44,768 nt of DNA from Arthrobacter sp. SO3 (GCF_020532825.1 NZ_MQTS01000006.1:1-44768), one strand, 5' to 3'; counted from the stretch's first letter, positions 1 through 9,072 are shown. Notes: a model not told the origin generated them from the letters alone. Numbers and translations: made by a program.

Positions 1-1
1 C

Positions 2-2836
2 ACCTCGACGGCCTCGCCCGCACCCACGGCCACAGCGACGCCGACGGCAGCCGGCTCCCCCACGACCACCGCCACACCGGTCCCGACAGCGTCGCCCGCG
101 CCCAGCCCCGCGCTGACCACTGCCCCGGCAACGACCGGGTCGCAGACCCTGGCCGCTCCGGAACCGCTGTTCACCGAAGTCCTTGGCGGAAGCAAACCCT
201 CGTCAAGCTCGTCCGTTGAGAGCACTTCGATCCAGGTCAGGAAGGGTGCCGAACAGCGCAAGGCAAGCACCGAGGCCTACTCCCTCAGCCGCAGCGGTGA
301 CATCAAGGTGAGACTGGTTATGGTCCAGCTGGCCGACCGGACGGCGACCATCCCGGAGGCGGACGCCCGTGCCGCCGTCGACACCAGCAGCCAGTACTGG
401 CAGGCCATGTCGAACGGCAGGCTCTCCATGAGCGTCGCCACGGCCGAAAACAGGACAAGCAAGGCAACGTCCACCCAAAGCTATTCGTCCATGATGACTA
501 CGATCGTCGCAGAAACCGGCTGGGTCCCCAGCCCCCTGACGGCACTGGTCGTGTTCGTTTCCTCACCCACGCTGTCCGACGGGGCCTACGGCGCCGGCTG
601 GAGCTACAGCGGAACGAGCGGACGCGTCATTATGCCGCTCCCGGCGTCGCTCACCAAGAGCGTGCTGACTCACGAATTCGGGCACGTCCTGGGCCTGATG
701 CACGCCAACAGGCTCCGGTGCGGGGATGGGGCCGTGGACACCGCCAGCAACGCCGACGGTTCATTCGCGAACAGCACGTGCAGCGTGGAGGAGTACAAGG
801 ACAACCTCGACGTGATGGGCGTGTCACAGAGCAGCCAGCCGGTGATCAGCTCCCCGATGTACGAATACGGCGGATTCGGCGCCGGCGCCGAGGTCAGGAA
901 CCTGGGGAAGGCGGTCGGCCGGAACTCCTACCAGTTGAAGGCCTGGGGAAGCGCCGACGAGAGCCGCGCACTTAAGTTCACCGATCCCGTCAGCGGGGAG
1001 AGCTACAACCTGGAACTTCGCCTCCCGGTGGGCAATGACGCGGCAACGGCCGTCAGCGGCAACCGCGGAGTCAAGGTTGTCCAGGCCTTCGGTTCAGGGT
1101 CCATCGCCCTGCAGCCCAACACCACGACCTTCAGCGGCTATTACAGCTACAACCAGGCCTGGCAGGCCGGGCAGACCTTCACGACCTATGCCGGGACCAA
1201 AGTAACCATCGACTGGGTCTCAGATTCCGCCGCCGGGGTCACCATTGATGCCATGCCTGCGGCCAAGCCGTTGCTGGTCGCCCCCGGTGACTTCAACGGT
1301 GACGGAAACACTGACCTCATCCAACGCAAGGTCAACGGCGAGCTGTGGTTCTACCCGGGCGACGGTACGGGCAAGTCCGGTGCCGGCCAGCGGATCGGCA
1401 CCGGCTGGGAGATCTACGACACCATCGTGGGGACCGGCGACTTCAACGGTGACGGCAGGAACGACCTCGTCGCCCGCAAGTTCGACGGATCGCTCTGGTT
1501 CTACGCCGGCACCGGAAATGTTTCGGCGGGCAACGAGGGGTACAGCGCGGCCGTCAAAATCGGCAACTTCGGCTGGGACGCCTTCGATGCGCTCCTGGGC
1601 GTCCGCGACTTCGACGGCGACGGCAAGCCGGACCTCCTGGCCCGGCGCCCGGACGGCGTACTGATGCTCTACCCGGGAATGGGAACGGGCTGGCCGGGAA
1701 CCCCCCGGCAGATCGACTACGGCTGGGACATCTTTGACCAGCTGATCCCGGTCCAGGATTTCAACGGCGACGGAACCAACGACCTTGCGGCACGGCGCCC
1801 GGACGGAACCCTCTGGCTGTATTCCAACTCCGGGCCCGCGAAGCTCGTCCAGCCCCAGCAGATTGGGGCAGGCTGGGGCATCTACACGACCATCCTGGGC
1901 GCTGGCGACGCCAACGGGGACCGCACGGCCGACTTCGTGGCCAGCCAGGCCGACGGAAACGTCTTCTTCTACGCCGGGACCGCCATGCGGGACGAGGGGT
2001 ACGGCAGCGCCCGGAAGATCGGCGACTTCGGCTGGGAGGTCTTCGACTCCCTCACGGCCATCGAGGATTTCAACGGCGACAAAATCGCCGACCTGCTGGC
2101 CCGGAAGCCGGACGGCACCCTGTGGTTCTATCCCGGCGACGGGAAGGGCGGCTACGGTGTGCCGCGGAAGATCGGTCTCAGCGGCTGGGAAGTGTTCAAT
2201 GCGCTGGTCAGCGTCGGGGACTTCACCGGGGACGGAAAGAACGACCTCGTCGCCCGGAAGCCCGACGGCACCCTGTGGATTTACCCCGGCACCGGCCGGG
2301 TCGACGCCACCGACCCCGGCTACACGGCACCGAAAAAAATCGGCACCGCCGGCTGGAACGCCTTCACCGCCCTGACCGGAACCGGGGACCTGAACGGGGA
2401 CGGAAAGAACGACCTCGTCGCGAGGAAGTCCGACGGCTCTCTCTGGCTGTACCGCGGCACGGGCACCATCAGCGGAACCAACGAAGGCTACTCCTCGCCG
2501 GTCAAGATCGGCGACTACGGCTGGGAGGTCTTCGACCAGCTTTTCGGAGCCGGTGACTTCAACGCCGACGGAAAGAATGACGTCGTCGCCAGGAAGTTCG
2601 ACGGAACCCTGTGGATGTACCCGGGAGACGGCACGGGAAAGCTTTCCGCCCCGCGCAGGATCGGAACAGGCTGGAGCGTGTTTGACACCGTCCTGGGCGC
2701 CGGAAACCTGACCGCGGACAGCTTCCCCGACCTGGTGGCCCGCAGGCCCGACGGTTCGCTCTGGGCCTACTCGGGAACAGGCATGCAGCCGAACGAGGGC
2801 TACCTCCCCCGGACCTTCACGGGTTCGGTGTCGTAG
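2..2836 (+). CDS. Secreted metzincin-type zinc metalloprotease with C-terminal FG-GAP/VCBS-like repeats (5' end outside window)
   Basis: The reading frame is open to the left edge, so the true start and any signal peptide lie outside the window. Bases 2-190 encode a low-complexity Thr/Pro/Ala/Ser linker, typical of exported actinobacterial proteins. The protease core carries the complete zinc site HEFGHVLGLMH at 671-703 (pattern HExxHxxGxxH) followed by a Met-turn-like LDVMG near 806-820, which together define a metzincin. From about 1276 to the stop there are ten units around DFNGDGxxDL, each followed by a RxxDGxLWxY strand. These are FG-GAP/VCBS-like repeats expected to form a beta-propeller with Ca2+-binding loops; the last unit (NLTADSFPDL) is degenerate. 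Role inferred: extracellular proteolysis with the propeller as adhesion or substrate module. The exact peptidase family (M6, M11 or other) cannot be fixed here. A strong hairpin follows the stop. Confidence 0.85.
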   Translation, partial: TSTASPAPTATATPTAAGSPTTTATPVPTASPAPSPALTTAPATTGSQTLAAPEPLFTEVLGGSKPSSSSSVESTSIQVRKGAEQRKASTEAYSLSRSGDIKVRLVMVQLADRTATIPEADARAAVDTSSQYWQAMSNGRLSMSVATAENRTSKATSTQSYSSMMTTIVAETGWVPSPLTALVVFVSSPTLSDGAYGAGWSYSGTSGRVIMPLPASLTKSVLTHEFGHVLGLMHANRLRCGDGAVDTASNADGSFANSTCSVEEYKDNLDVMGVSQSSQPVISSPMYEYGGFGAGAEVRNLGKAVGRNSYQLKAWGSADESRALKFTDPVSGESYNLELRLPVGNDAATAVSGNRGVKVVQAFGSGSIALQPNTTTFSGYYSYNQAWQAGQTFTTYAGTKVTIDWVSDSAAGVTIDAMPAAKPLLVAPGDFNGDGNTDLIQRKVNGELWFYPGDGTGKSGAGQRIGTGWEIYDTIVGTGDFNGDGRNDLVARKFDGSLWFYAGTGNVSAGNEGYSAAVKIGNFGWDAFDALLGVRDFDGDGKPDLLARRPDGVLMLYPGMGTGWPGTPRQIDYGWDIFDQLIPVQDFNGDGTNDLAARRPDGTLWLYSNSGPAKLVQPQQIGAGWGIYTTILGAGDANGDRTADFVASQADGNVFFYAGTAMRDEGYGSARKIGDFGWEVFDSLTAIEDFNGDKIADLLARKPDGTLWFYPGDGKGGYGVPRKIGLSGWEVFNALVSVGDFTGDGKNDLVARKPDGTLWIYPGTGRVDATDPGYTAPKKIGTAGWNAFTALTGTGDLNGDGKNDLVARKSDGSLWLYRGTGTISGTNEGYSSPVKIGDYGWEVFDQLFGAGDFNADGKNDVVARKFDGTLWMYPGDGTGKLSAPRRIGTGWSVFDTVLGAGNLTADSFPDLVARRPDGSLWAYSGTGMQPNEGYLPRTFTGSVS

Positions 2837-2870
2837 GCCGGGACCGCACCCGGGAGCCCGGGAGGTGAGA

Positions 2871-2906
2871 GAAAAGGGCCGGATCGTCAACGATCCGGCC
2901 CTTTTC
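2871..2906. terminator. Bidirectional Rho-independent terminator
   Basis: A perfect 17-bp inverted repeat (2871-2887 and 2890-2906) with an A-run on one side and a T-run on the other sits between two convergent genes, so it can end transcription from both the protease and the antiporter. Confidence 0.85.
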
Positions 2907-2971
2907 TGTCACCCCGGGGCACCGGCGGAGCGGGCTGCTACGGCGTGCTGCTCAGCGGGCTGCCCGGCGGG

Positions 2972-4540
2972 CTACTCCGGCATGATCATGGTGCGCAGGT
3001 CCAGCTGCCGCAGGACCCGGTCCGCGACCTCGGGGTCCACGCCGGGCTCGTTGCGGGCCGCGACGACTTCCTGGCGGGCCGCATCGAGCGCGATCGTCTG
3101 CACGGCAATCGCCAGCTCCCGTCCGCGTTGGCGCAGCTCCCCCACACTTTCGTTGCGGATGCTGCCGTCGAGCAGTTCGGCGTGCAGCCGGGTCATTTTC
3201 TCCTTGACCAGCGCCACCTTCTCCGGCGGCAGCTCCTTCATCAGCTCGTTCGCCTTCAGCGCCGCGATGGCCGCCTCCTGGGCGCGCCGGGCGAGTACCC
3301 GTGCGGCGTCGCGCTCTTCCGAGCCGTCGCCCGAAGCCTTCAGGGCCCGCATGAGCCACGGCAGGGTCAGCCCCGGGAGCACCAGGGTGGCCAGCAGGAC
3401 CGCGCAGGCGATGACGATGAGCTGGCTCCTGGCCGGGAACGGGCTCCCGTCGGCAACGGTCAGCGGGAGCGCCAGTGCGAGGGCCAGCGTGGCGAGTCCA
3501 CGCATGCCGCACCAGGTGAGGATGAGGACTTCCTTGGCGGAGGTCGGCCGCAGGGAATCCTGGGTGCGCGCCAGGCCGGACATCATGGCCATCCACGCAA
3601 ACCGGACGGCGAACACCAGCACGCAGACCACCGCGGCGTTGCCGATCATCCCGACGATGCCGTCGCCTTCGTCGCGGACCACCTGCCGCACCTCCAGCCC
3701 CACCAGGCCGAACGCCAGCCCGGTGACCAGCAGCTCCACGACGTCCCAGAAGGCGCTGCGGGTGACCCGCTCGGCGGCGTCCTGCGGCCGGGCGTGCCGC
3801 TGGATCTCCAGGGCGGTGACGACGACGGCGATCACACCCGAGGCGTGCACCTCCTCGGCGAGGATGTAGGCCGCGAACGGCACCACCAGGGTGACGGCGC
3901 TGCGCGCCACCATGGACTGCACCAGCCGGGTGATCAGGCTGGTGAGCCAGCCCATGCCGATGCCCACGGCCACCGCGATCGCCGCGCCGAGCACAAACTG
4001 CAGGGCGACGTCAGGTGAGAACTCGGTGCCGGAGACGGTCGCGGCGACCGCGGCCTGGAATATGACGACGGCCGCCGCGTCGTTGAAGAGGCCCTCGCTT
4101 TGCAGCACCGTGATGAGCCGCCGGGGCATGTGGACGCGGCCGGCGATGGACTCCACGGCCACCGGATCCGGCGGGGCGACCATGGCGCCCAGGGCGATCG
4201 CCGCGGGAATACCGATCCCCGGGATCAGGAGCCAGGCCGCCCCGGCCACCACCGCGGTTGAGACCACCACGAGGGCCACCGCAAGCAGCAGCAGGGTGCG
4301 CCAACGGACCCGGAACACGGCCCAGGAACTGCGCTGGGCCGTGGCGAAGAGTAACGGCGGCAGGAAGATGGGGAGGATCAGTTCCGGCGAGATGGAAATC
4401 TCCGGAAACCCCGGAATGAAGGTCAGCGAGGCGGCCAGGATGAGCATCAGGACCGGAAACGGGAGCCGCAGCCGGTCCCCGACGCCGACCGCCACCACCG
4501 TGGCCAGCAGGAGTCCGATGATGAGTGCCAGCTGGTCCAT
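2972..4540 (-). CDS. CPA1-family Na+/H+ antiporter
   Basis: The 522-residue protein has about 11-12 hydrophobic segments in residues 1-400 and a hydrophilic, charged C-terminal tail of about 120 residues. Its N-terminus (MDQLALIIGLLLATVVAVGVG) begins directly with a membrane segment, which supports the ATG at 4540. The motif GLFNDAAAVVIF near residue 170 holds the Asn-Asp pair characteristic of electroneutral CPA1 exchangers, and PPDPVAVESI near 145 is also typical of the family. Expected role: exchange of cytoplasmic Na+ or K+ for protons in pH and salt homeostasis. The C-terminal tail is the usual place for regulation. It is convergent with the upstream protease and monocistronic. Confidence 0.9.
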   Translation of the reverse strand: MDQLALIIGLLLATVVAVGVGDRLRLPFPVLMLILAASLTFIPGFPEISISPELILPIFLPPLLFATAQRSSWAVFRVRWRTLLLLAVALVVVSTAVVAGAAWLLIPGIGIPAAIALGAMVAPPDPVAVESIAGRVHMPRRLITVLQSEGLFNDAAAVVIFQAAVAATVSGTEFSPDVALQFVLGAAIAVAVGIGMGWLTSLITRLVQSMVARSAVTLVVPFAAYILAEEVHASGVIAVVVTALEIQRHARPQDAAERVTRSAFWDVVELLVTGLAFGLVGLEVRQVVRDEGDGIVGMIGNAAVVCVLVFAVRFAWMAMMSGLARTQDSLRPTSAKEVLILTWCGMRGLATLALALALPLTVADGSPFPARSQLIVIACAVLLATLVLPGLTLPWLMRALKASGDGSEERDAARVLARRAQEAAIAALKANELMKELPPEKVALVKEKMTRLHAELLDGSIRNESVGELRQRGRELAIAVQTIALDAARQEVVAARNEPGVDPEVADRVLRQLDLRTMIMPE

Positions 4541-4662
4541 AGGCCTACTTTCCCGGGAGTTGTCGGGTCAGGCCGCTGCGTTGGATGGGCCGCCCGCCCC
4601 CACTACCCTATCGGCACCTGCCGGGCGCAAGCTGGGACGCGTCCGGCGGCCTCCCCGCCGGG

Positions 4663-5322
4663 TTAGCTCACTGGCTCCAGTGCGGCCGCCAGGGGCAGCG
4701 TGCCGTCCCGGAATTCGATCGTGCTCCGGGCCGTTGAGGGCAGGCCCAGCACCGCGGCCGCGACGAGCGCCACGTTGGCCCGGGCCGTTTCCGAGCCGTC
4801 GGATGTATCCGCAGGGTTGACTTCGATCAGGCCGTTTCCGGGCCCGTCCGTGAGCGCTCCCGGGCCCAGGATCGTCCAGTCAAGTGCCGTCCCGTGCAGA
4901 TAGGCGTCAGCGGCGGCCTTGGCATCGGCGTACGCGTAGAAACTGTTGTCCTCGGGGACGCCGTGGTCCGGCCCGGCACCAAGATAGGAGACCATGACGT
5001 ACCGCCCGACGCCGGCCTCGGCCGCCGCATCCATCGACCGGATGGCGGCATCCCGGTCCACCGAGTAGGTCCGCTCGGGGCTTCCACCGCCCGCGCCGGC
5101 CGACCAGACCACGGCGTCATGGTTCCGCAGCGCCTCGGCGATCTCCGCCGTCGTCGAATTTTCAACATCCAGGACAACGGGAGTGGCGCCCGTGGCCGCG
5201 ACGTCCTCCCGGTGGTCCGGGTTCCGGATGAACGACGTAACGTCCATTCCCTCCCCGGAGAGGATGCGGGACAGTTCCAGAGCCACTTTGCCGTGGCCGC
5301 CAATGATTGCGATTCGCGTCAT
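4663..5322 (-). CDS. NAD(P)H-binding SDR-like protein (atypical/extended SDR, NmrA/YwnB-like)
   Basis: Residues 1-20 read MTRIAIIGGHGKVALELSRI and contain the glycine-rich dinucleotide motif GGHGKV of atypical SDRs that bind NAD(P). Later motifs are the VVWSAGAGG strand and a YADAKAAAD segment resembling the SDR YxxxK helix. The length of 219 residues matches the small NAD(P)H-binding family. I place the start at 5322 because the Rossmann fold begins there; an upstream in-frame start at 5382 would add 20 residues with no family support. Substrate unknown; members act as oxidoreductases or redox sensors. Confidence 0.8.
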   Translation of the reverse strand: MTRIAIIGGHGKVALELSRILSGEGMDVTSFIRNPDHREDVAATGATPVVLDVENSTTAEIAEALRNHDAVVWSAGAGGGSPERTYSVDRDAAIRSMDAAAEAGVGRYVMVSYLGAGPDHGVPEDNSFYAYADAKAAADAYLHGTALDWTILGPGALTDGPGNGLIEVNPADTSDGSETARANVALVAAAVLGLPSTARSTIEFRDGTLPLAAALEPVS

Positions 5323-5426
5323 GGACCCATTCTGTCCCACAACCGCCCCGGCCACCGTTGCTCTGTCACTTTTCGTGGCCAAAACGCCCGTTTAAGCACC
5401 CAGAGTGATAGCGCAAATGGGGGTTA

Positions 5427-5462
5427 AAACAAAAGGACCCCACAGGCTGGGCCTGCAGAGTC
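5427..5462 (-). terminator. Terminator of the tRNA-Thr/tRNA-Met transcript
   Basis: On the minus strand an 11-bp hairpin (arms 5436-5446 and 5452-5462, with several G-U pairs) is followed by a T-rich tract at 5427-5434, directly downstream of tRNA-Met. Confidence 0.7.
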
Positions 5463-5468
5463 TTTCTG

Positions 5469-5542
5469 TAGCGGCGGGGAGGCTCGATCTCCCGACCTCA
5501 CGATTATGAGTCGTGCGCTCTAACCAACTGAGCTACGCCGCC
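5469..5542 (-). tRNA. tRNA-Met (CAT), elongator
   Basis: A 74-nt cloverleaf folds on the minus strand: acceptor stem 7 bp (G-U at pair 1-72), D arm GCTC/GAGC, anticodon stem CACGA/TCGTG with loop CTCATAA giving anticodon CAT, and a GGGAG/CTCCC T arm. The T loop reads ATCGAGC, with A instead of the usual T at its first position. CCA is not encoded. The body looks like elongator tRNA-Met rather than initiator or lysidine-modified tRNA-Ile2, but sequence alone does not fully separate the last. Confidence 0.92.
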
Positions 5543-5604
5543 ATAAATGAGGAAAACCTGCGCTAAGCCGGTCAAAAACCGCCTTGACACAGGCCCTCAT
5601 TCAG

Positions 5605-5676
5605 AGCCCCCCACCGGAATCGATCCGGTGACCTCGTTCTTACCAAGAACGCGCTCTACCACTGAGCTAGGGGGGC
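5605..5676 (-). tRNA. tRNA-Thr (GGT)
   Basis: A 72-nt cloverleaf: acceptor GCCCCCC/GGGGGGC, D arm GCTC/GAGC, anticodon stem CGTTC/GAACG with loop TTGGTAA giving anticodon GGT, and T arm ACCGG/CCGGT with loop ATCGATT. The discriminator base is T and CCA is not encoded. It lies 62 bp upstream of tRNA-Met on the same strand, so the two are probably cotranscribed. Confidence 0.93.
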
Positions 5677-5687
5677 AACGAGTAAAT

Positions 5688-5716
5688 ACTCTACCGGAAG
5701 ATTCCGCTCCCAACAA
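5688..5716 (-). promoter_or_regulatory. Probable promoter of the tRNA-Thr/tRNA-Met unit
   Basis: On the minus strand TTGTTG (5711-5716) and TAGAGT (5688-5693) are separated by 17 bp and lie about 12-40 bp upstream of tRNA-Thr, as expected for a housekeeping sigma-70-type promoter. The match is moderate. Confidence 0.5.
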
Positions 5717-5845
5717 ATCGGCGCCGGGAGGGCTCCGAAAGCGTCAAAATCGGCGGAAATCAGGGCTGCCGGGGGCCCGGCGACGGCCCGCGGGCGGCCC
5801 TGGAGCTCCGCCGGGACCGCGGATGTGACCAAGGGAACTTAACGA

Positions 5846-5877
5846 AAAACGGGCCGGCTGTTCAGCCGGCCCGTTTT
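5846..5877 (-). terminator. Terminator downstream of deaD
   Basis: A 14-bp perfect stem (5846-5859 with 5864-5877) and a 4-nt loop, followed on the minus strand by TTTTTCGTT, lies 30 bp after the deaD stop codon. Confidence 0.85.
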
Positions 5878-5907
5878 CAGGGTGAATCAGTGCTTAGCAG
5901 CTGATGG

Positions 5908-8025
5908 TTACCACTTGGTGCGGGGCTTGAAGCCGCCTTCGGTGCGCGGCTTGCGGGCCGCGTCGGAGCCGACGCCACGCTCGTTGCGGTCGCTGAAGGA
6001 GCGTCCGCCACGGTCAGCGGAAGTCCGCTCGCCGTCGTTCTTGCGGAATTCGCGCTTGAAGCCGCCGTTGCCCTTGAAGTTGCCGCCACGGTCGCCGCCG
6101 CCGGAGTAACCGCCGCGGCTGCCGCCCTGGCCGCCACCCTGGTAGCCGCCACGGTCGCCGCCGCGGTCGCTCGCGGGCGAACGGCCGTTGTCCAGCTCGA
6201 GGTGGATCAGCTCGCCGCCGATCCGGGTGCGGGACAGCGCCTTCAGCTGGTCGGCACTGAGGTCCGCGGGAAGCTCCACGAGGGAGTGGTCCGCACGGAT
6301 GTCAATGCCGCCGATCTGGGCCGAGGAGATTCCGCCTTCGTTGGCAATGGCGCCAACGATGGAACCCGGCATAACGCGCTGACGGCGTCCGACGGCGATC
6401 CGGTAGGTGGCATTGCCCTCGGTCAGGGTGCGGGTCGGGCCGCGTGAGCCGAAGCCGTCCTTGGACCGCTCGCGCTTCTGGAACTCAGGAGCAGCAGGCA
6501 GTTCCTTGACCAGGAGCGGCTGGCCGCCCTGGGCCATGACGGCCAGTGCAGCAGCGATCTCCGACGCCGGGACGTTGTGCTCTTCTTCGTACGAGGAGAT
6601 GAGGTCGCGGAATGCGGCGACGTCCTCGGACGCAAGCGTCTCCGTGATCTTCTCGGCAAACTTGCCCAGGCGCAGGGTGTTGACCGATTCCGCGGTCGGC
6701 AGGTGCATCTGCTCGACCGGCTGGCGGGTCGCCTTCTCGATGGAGCGCAGCAGGTACTTCTCCCGCGGCGTCATGAAGAGGATCGCGTCACCGGAACGGC
6801 CTGCACGGCCGGTACGGCCGATGCGGTGCACGTAGGACTCGGTGTCGTGGGGGATGTCGTAGTTGACCACGTGGCTGACGCGCTCGACGTCAAGGCCGCG
6901 GGCTGCGACGTCGGTGGCGACGAGGATGTCGATCTTTCCGTCACGCAGGGCCTCGACGGTGCGCTCGCGCTGCTGCTGCGGGATGTCGCCATTGATGGCG
7001 GCAGCCTGGAAGCCCCGTGAACGCAGCTTGTCGGCCAGGTCCTCGGTCGCCATCTTGGTACGCACGAAGGCGATGACGCCCTCGAACTCTTCAACCTCGA
7101 GGATGCGGGTCAGTGCGTCGAGCTTGTGCGGGCCCATGACCTGCAGGTAGCGCTGGCGGGTGTTCGCGCCGGTCGTGGTCTTGGACTTGACCTGGACCTC
7201 GGCCGGGTTGTTCAGGTACTGCTTGGACAGCCGGCGGATCTGGCTCGGCATCGTGGCGGAGAACAGTGCAACCTGGCGGCCCTCGGGGGTCTGCTGGAAG
7301 ATCTGCTCAACGTCTTCAGCGAAGCCCATGCGGAGCATCTCATCAGCCTCGTCCAGCACCAGGTACTGGAGTTCGGACAGGTCGAGGGAGCCCTTGGCGA
7401 TGTGGTCGATCACGCGGCCGGGGGTACCGACAACGACCTGGGCGCCGCGGCGGAGGCCGGCGAGCTGGGGGCCGTAGGCGGAGCCGCCGTACACCGGGAG
7501 GACGGTGAAGTCATCGATGTGCTTGGCGTAGGAGGTGAAGGCCTCGGCGACCTGGAGTGCAAGCTCTCGGGTCGGAGCAAGCACCAGGGCCTGGGTCTTG
7601 CGTGACGGGCCGTTGAGGTCGTGGAGCTCGGCCAGGCGGGACAGTGCCGGTACTGCGAATGCTGCAGTCTTACCGGTGCCCGTCTGGGCCAGGCCCACGA
7701 CGTCGCGGCCTTCGAGCAGCAGCGGGATGGTTGCTGCCTGGATCGGTGACGGCTTCTCGTAGCCGACGTCCTGCAGGGCAGCCAGGACACGGGCGTCGAT
7801 GCCGAGGTCAACGAACTTGACGCCTTCTTCTTCGTCTTCGTCCTTGGCCGGGGCGGGCGTGGTGTCAGCCTGCGGTGCGGTCTCGGCAGCAGCCGGAACC
7901 TCAACGGGGGCAGGAGCCTCGGTGAATACCGGGGCGGTGCCGGCTGCGGGGGCAGCCGTTTCAGAAGTCTCGACGTCGCTCTGAATGTTTTCGGTTTCGA
8001 CGGAGTTGTTCTGAGTTTCGGGCAT
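5908..8025 (-). CDS. deaD: DEAD-box ATP-dependent RNA helicase (DeaD/CsdA type)
   Basis: The 705-residue protein has every DEAD-box motif in order: F/Q motif at 71-96, motif I AQTGTGKT at 113-120, PTRELALQ at 151-158, TPGR at 201-204, DEAD at 225-228, SAT at 256-258, and HRIGRTGRAGR at 400-410. Residues 539-610 match the DbpA/CsdA-type RNA-binding domain, and 615-655 form a Gly/Arg-rich RGG tail. The N-terminal 70 residues are acidic and Ala/Pro-rich. Role: ATP-driven unwinding of RNA in ribosome assembly and mRNA turnover, usually important in the cold. I chose the ATG at 8025 (MPETQNN), preceded by GAGGA; an in-frame ATG at 8046 and a GTG-type extension to 8181 are less likely. A leader of about 300 nt precedes it. 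Confidence 0.93.
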   Translation of the reverse strand: MPETQNNSVETENIQSDVETSETAAPAAGTAPVFTEAPAPVEVPAAAETAPQADTTPAPAKDEDEEEGVKFVDLGIDARVLAALQDVGYEKPSPIQAATIPLLLEGRDVVGLAQTGTGKTAAFAVPALSRLAELHDLNGPSRKTQALVLAPTRELALQVAEAFTSYAKHIDDFTVLPVYGGSAYGPQLAGLRRGAQVVVGTPGRVIDHIAKGSLDLSELQYLVLDEADEMLRMGFAEDVEQIFQQTPEGRQVALFSATMPSQIRRLSKQYLNNPAEVQVKSKTTTGANTRQRYLQVMGPHKLDALTRILEVEEFEGVIAFVRTKMATEDLADKLRSRGFQAAAINGDIPQQQRERTVEALRDGKIDILVATDVAARGLDVERVSHVVNYDIPHDTESYVHRIGRTGRAGRSGDAILFMTPREKYLLRSIEKATRQPVEQMHLPTAESVNTLRLGKFAEKITETLASEDVAAFRDLISSYEEEHNVPASEIAAALAVMAQGGQPLLVKELPAAPEFQKRERSKDGFGSRGPTRTLTEGNATYRIAVGRRQRVMPGSIVGAIANEGGISSAQIGGIDIRADHSLVELPADLSADQLKALSRTRIGGELIHLELDNGRSPASDRGGDRGGYQGGGQGGSRGGYSGGGDRGGNFKGNGGFKREFRKNDGERTSADRGGRSFSDRNERGVGSDAARKPRTEGGFKPRTKW

Positions 8026-8418
8026 AGGTGAAATATCCTCATCCATAGGGGCCAAGCGGCACAACCCGAGGTGAGCGGAGCCGCAGTACGCGTGACACAA
8101 AATCGCCGGGCATACTTTGACCGGCCGGTCACATAGAAGCCCGGCGCTTTCGCAATCCCGTGGCAGGACTTCCCGCTGCAACTCTTGGCTGCTATCCCAG
8201 CAGTCTGTACAGCGTTTTCTTTAGCCGGCTCTCCCTATGAAAATGCCCGCATCTCAATTGCGCGGGCCCCAACACTTACCAGTCTTGCCTCAAGAATTGG
8301 GCAGGAAATAAGGGATTTCCGGAGTGGGGGATAGTTCAATTGTAGGGCATGGATCCGCCCTTGGGTAACCCGGCCGCCCACGACGGCGGTGAGCTTGCGC
8401 ACACGGGCACCCGGCCCG
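8026..8418 (-). promoter_or_regulatory. 393-bp region: promoter and long 5' leader of deaD
   Basis: No gene is supported here. On the minus strand TTACCC (8363-8368) and TACAAT (8339-8344) with an 18-bp spacer form a plausible promoter. A start near 8332 would give deaD a leader of about 305 nt. Long structured leaders are common for cold-regulated RNA helicases. The leader has several GC-rich inverted repeats, such as the one around 8245-8268. The reading frame that runs from 8181 into deaD is in phase with it but has no family support. Confidence 0.5.
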
Positions 8419-9072
8419 CTACATCCCGGGGCGGCGCTGCAGCTTCTCGAACTCCCCCAGATACTCCGGCTGGAGGCGGATCTCACCGTCGGCGTCGGCG
8501 TCCCGCAGGGCCTCCATGTCCGCCACCGTGGGATCGCTGAACCACTTGCCGATGGTGACCCCGTGGGTGGGGAGGAAGATCCGGTGGATGTGGTCCCCCG
8601 CCTGGATGCTGCCGACCCGCACGACCCGCAGGTAGGTCCCGACCCGCCCGGCGTCGCCGAACCGCTTCACCCAGTGCGGCTCATGCATCCGCCGCTGGAA
8701 GGTGGCGCAGGGCACGCGCGGGGAGGTCAGCTCGACTTCGACGTCGAGTCCGATCTTCCAGCGTTCGCCGATCAGGGCGTCGGTGGCGCTGATGCCGGCG
8801 ACGCGCAGGTTCTCGCCGAAGATCCCCGGCGGCAGTTCCCGGCCGAGCTCCGCTGCCCAGTAGTCGGCGTCGTCCTGGGAATAGGCGTAGAGCGCCTGGT
8901 CCTCGCCGCCGTGGTGGACGCGGCTGGCCTGGACGTCTCCGCGCAGCCCGAGCTTGTGCACTCTGACCGGTCCGGCCACGGGACGTTTGTCGATCGCGGT
9001 GACGCCGACGCTGCCTGGATCCTCCAGCAGCTGGTGTACGCGGCAGACGGCAAGAACGGAAGCGGTGTCCAT
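8419..9072 (-). CDS. MOSC domain-containing protein (YiiM-like)
   Basis: The 217-residue length and the segments GLRGDVQASRVHHGGEDQAL, PPGIFGENLRV and the conserved cysteine region SPRVPCATFQRRM are diagnostic of MOSC domains, the sulfur-carrier fold related to the C-terminus of molybdenum cofactor sulfurase. YiiM-type proteins are linked to molybdoenzymes that reduce N-hydroxylated compounds. Start ATG at 9072. It is divergent from the acyl-CoA dehydrogenase, with 50 bp between the starts, so both promoters must be compact or overlapping. No molybdoenzyme gene is nearby. Confidence 0.88.
   Translation of the reverse strand: MDTASVLAVCRVHQLLEDPGSVGVTAIDKRPVAGPVRVHKLGLRGDVQASRVHHGGEDQALYAYSQDDADYWAAELGRELPPGIFGENLRVAGISATDALIGERWKIGLDVEVELTSPRVPCATFQRRMHEPHWVKRFGDAGRVGTYLRVVRVGSIQAGDHIHRIFLPTHGVTIGKWFSDPTVADMEALRDADADGEIRLQPEYLGEFEKLQRRPGM

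Noticed and set aside
1276..2836. Repeats that could look like a CRISPR array
   Set aside because: The repeats are in-frame protein repeats with diverged DNA and no constant spacers.
1220..2890. Long minus-strand reading frame opposite the metalloprotease repeats
   Set aside because: It is the antisense shadow of GC-rich FG-GAP-like repeats; the plus-strand frame has coherent domains and the other has none.
5547..5828. Plus-strand reading frame over tRNA-Thr and its promoter
   Set aside because: It runs through a clear tRNA gene and has no ribosome-binding site or family match.
8235..8486. Short minus-strand frame upstream of deaD
   Set aside because: It has low-quality composition, no Shine-Dalgarno sequence, overlaps the MOSC 3' end in another frame and lies in the probable deaD leader.
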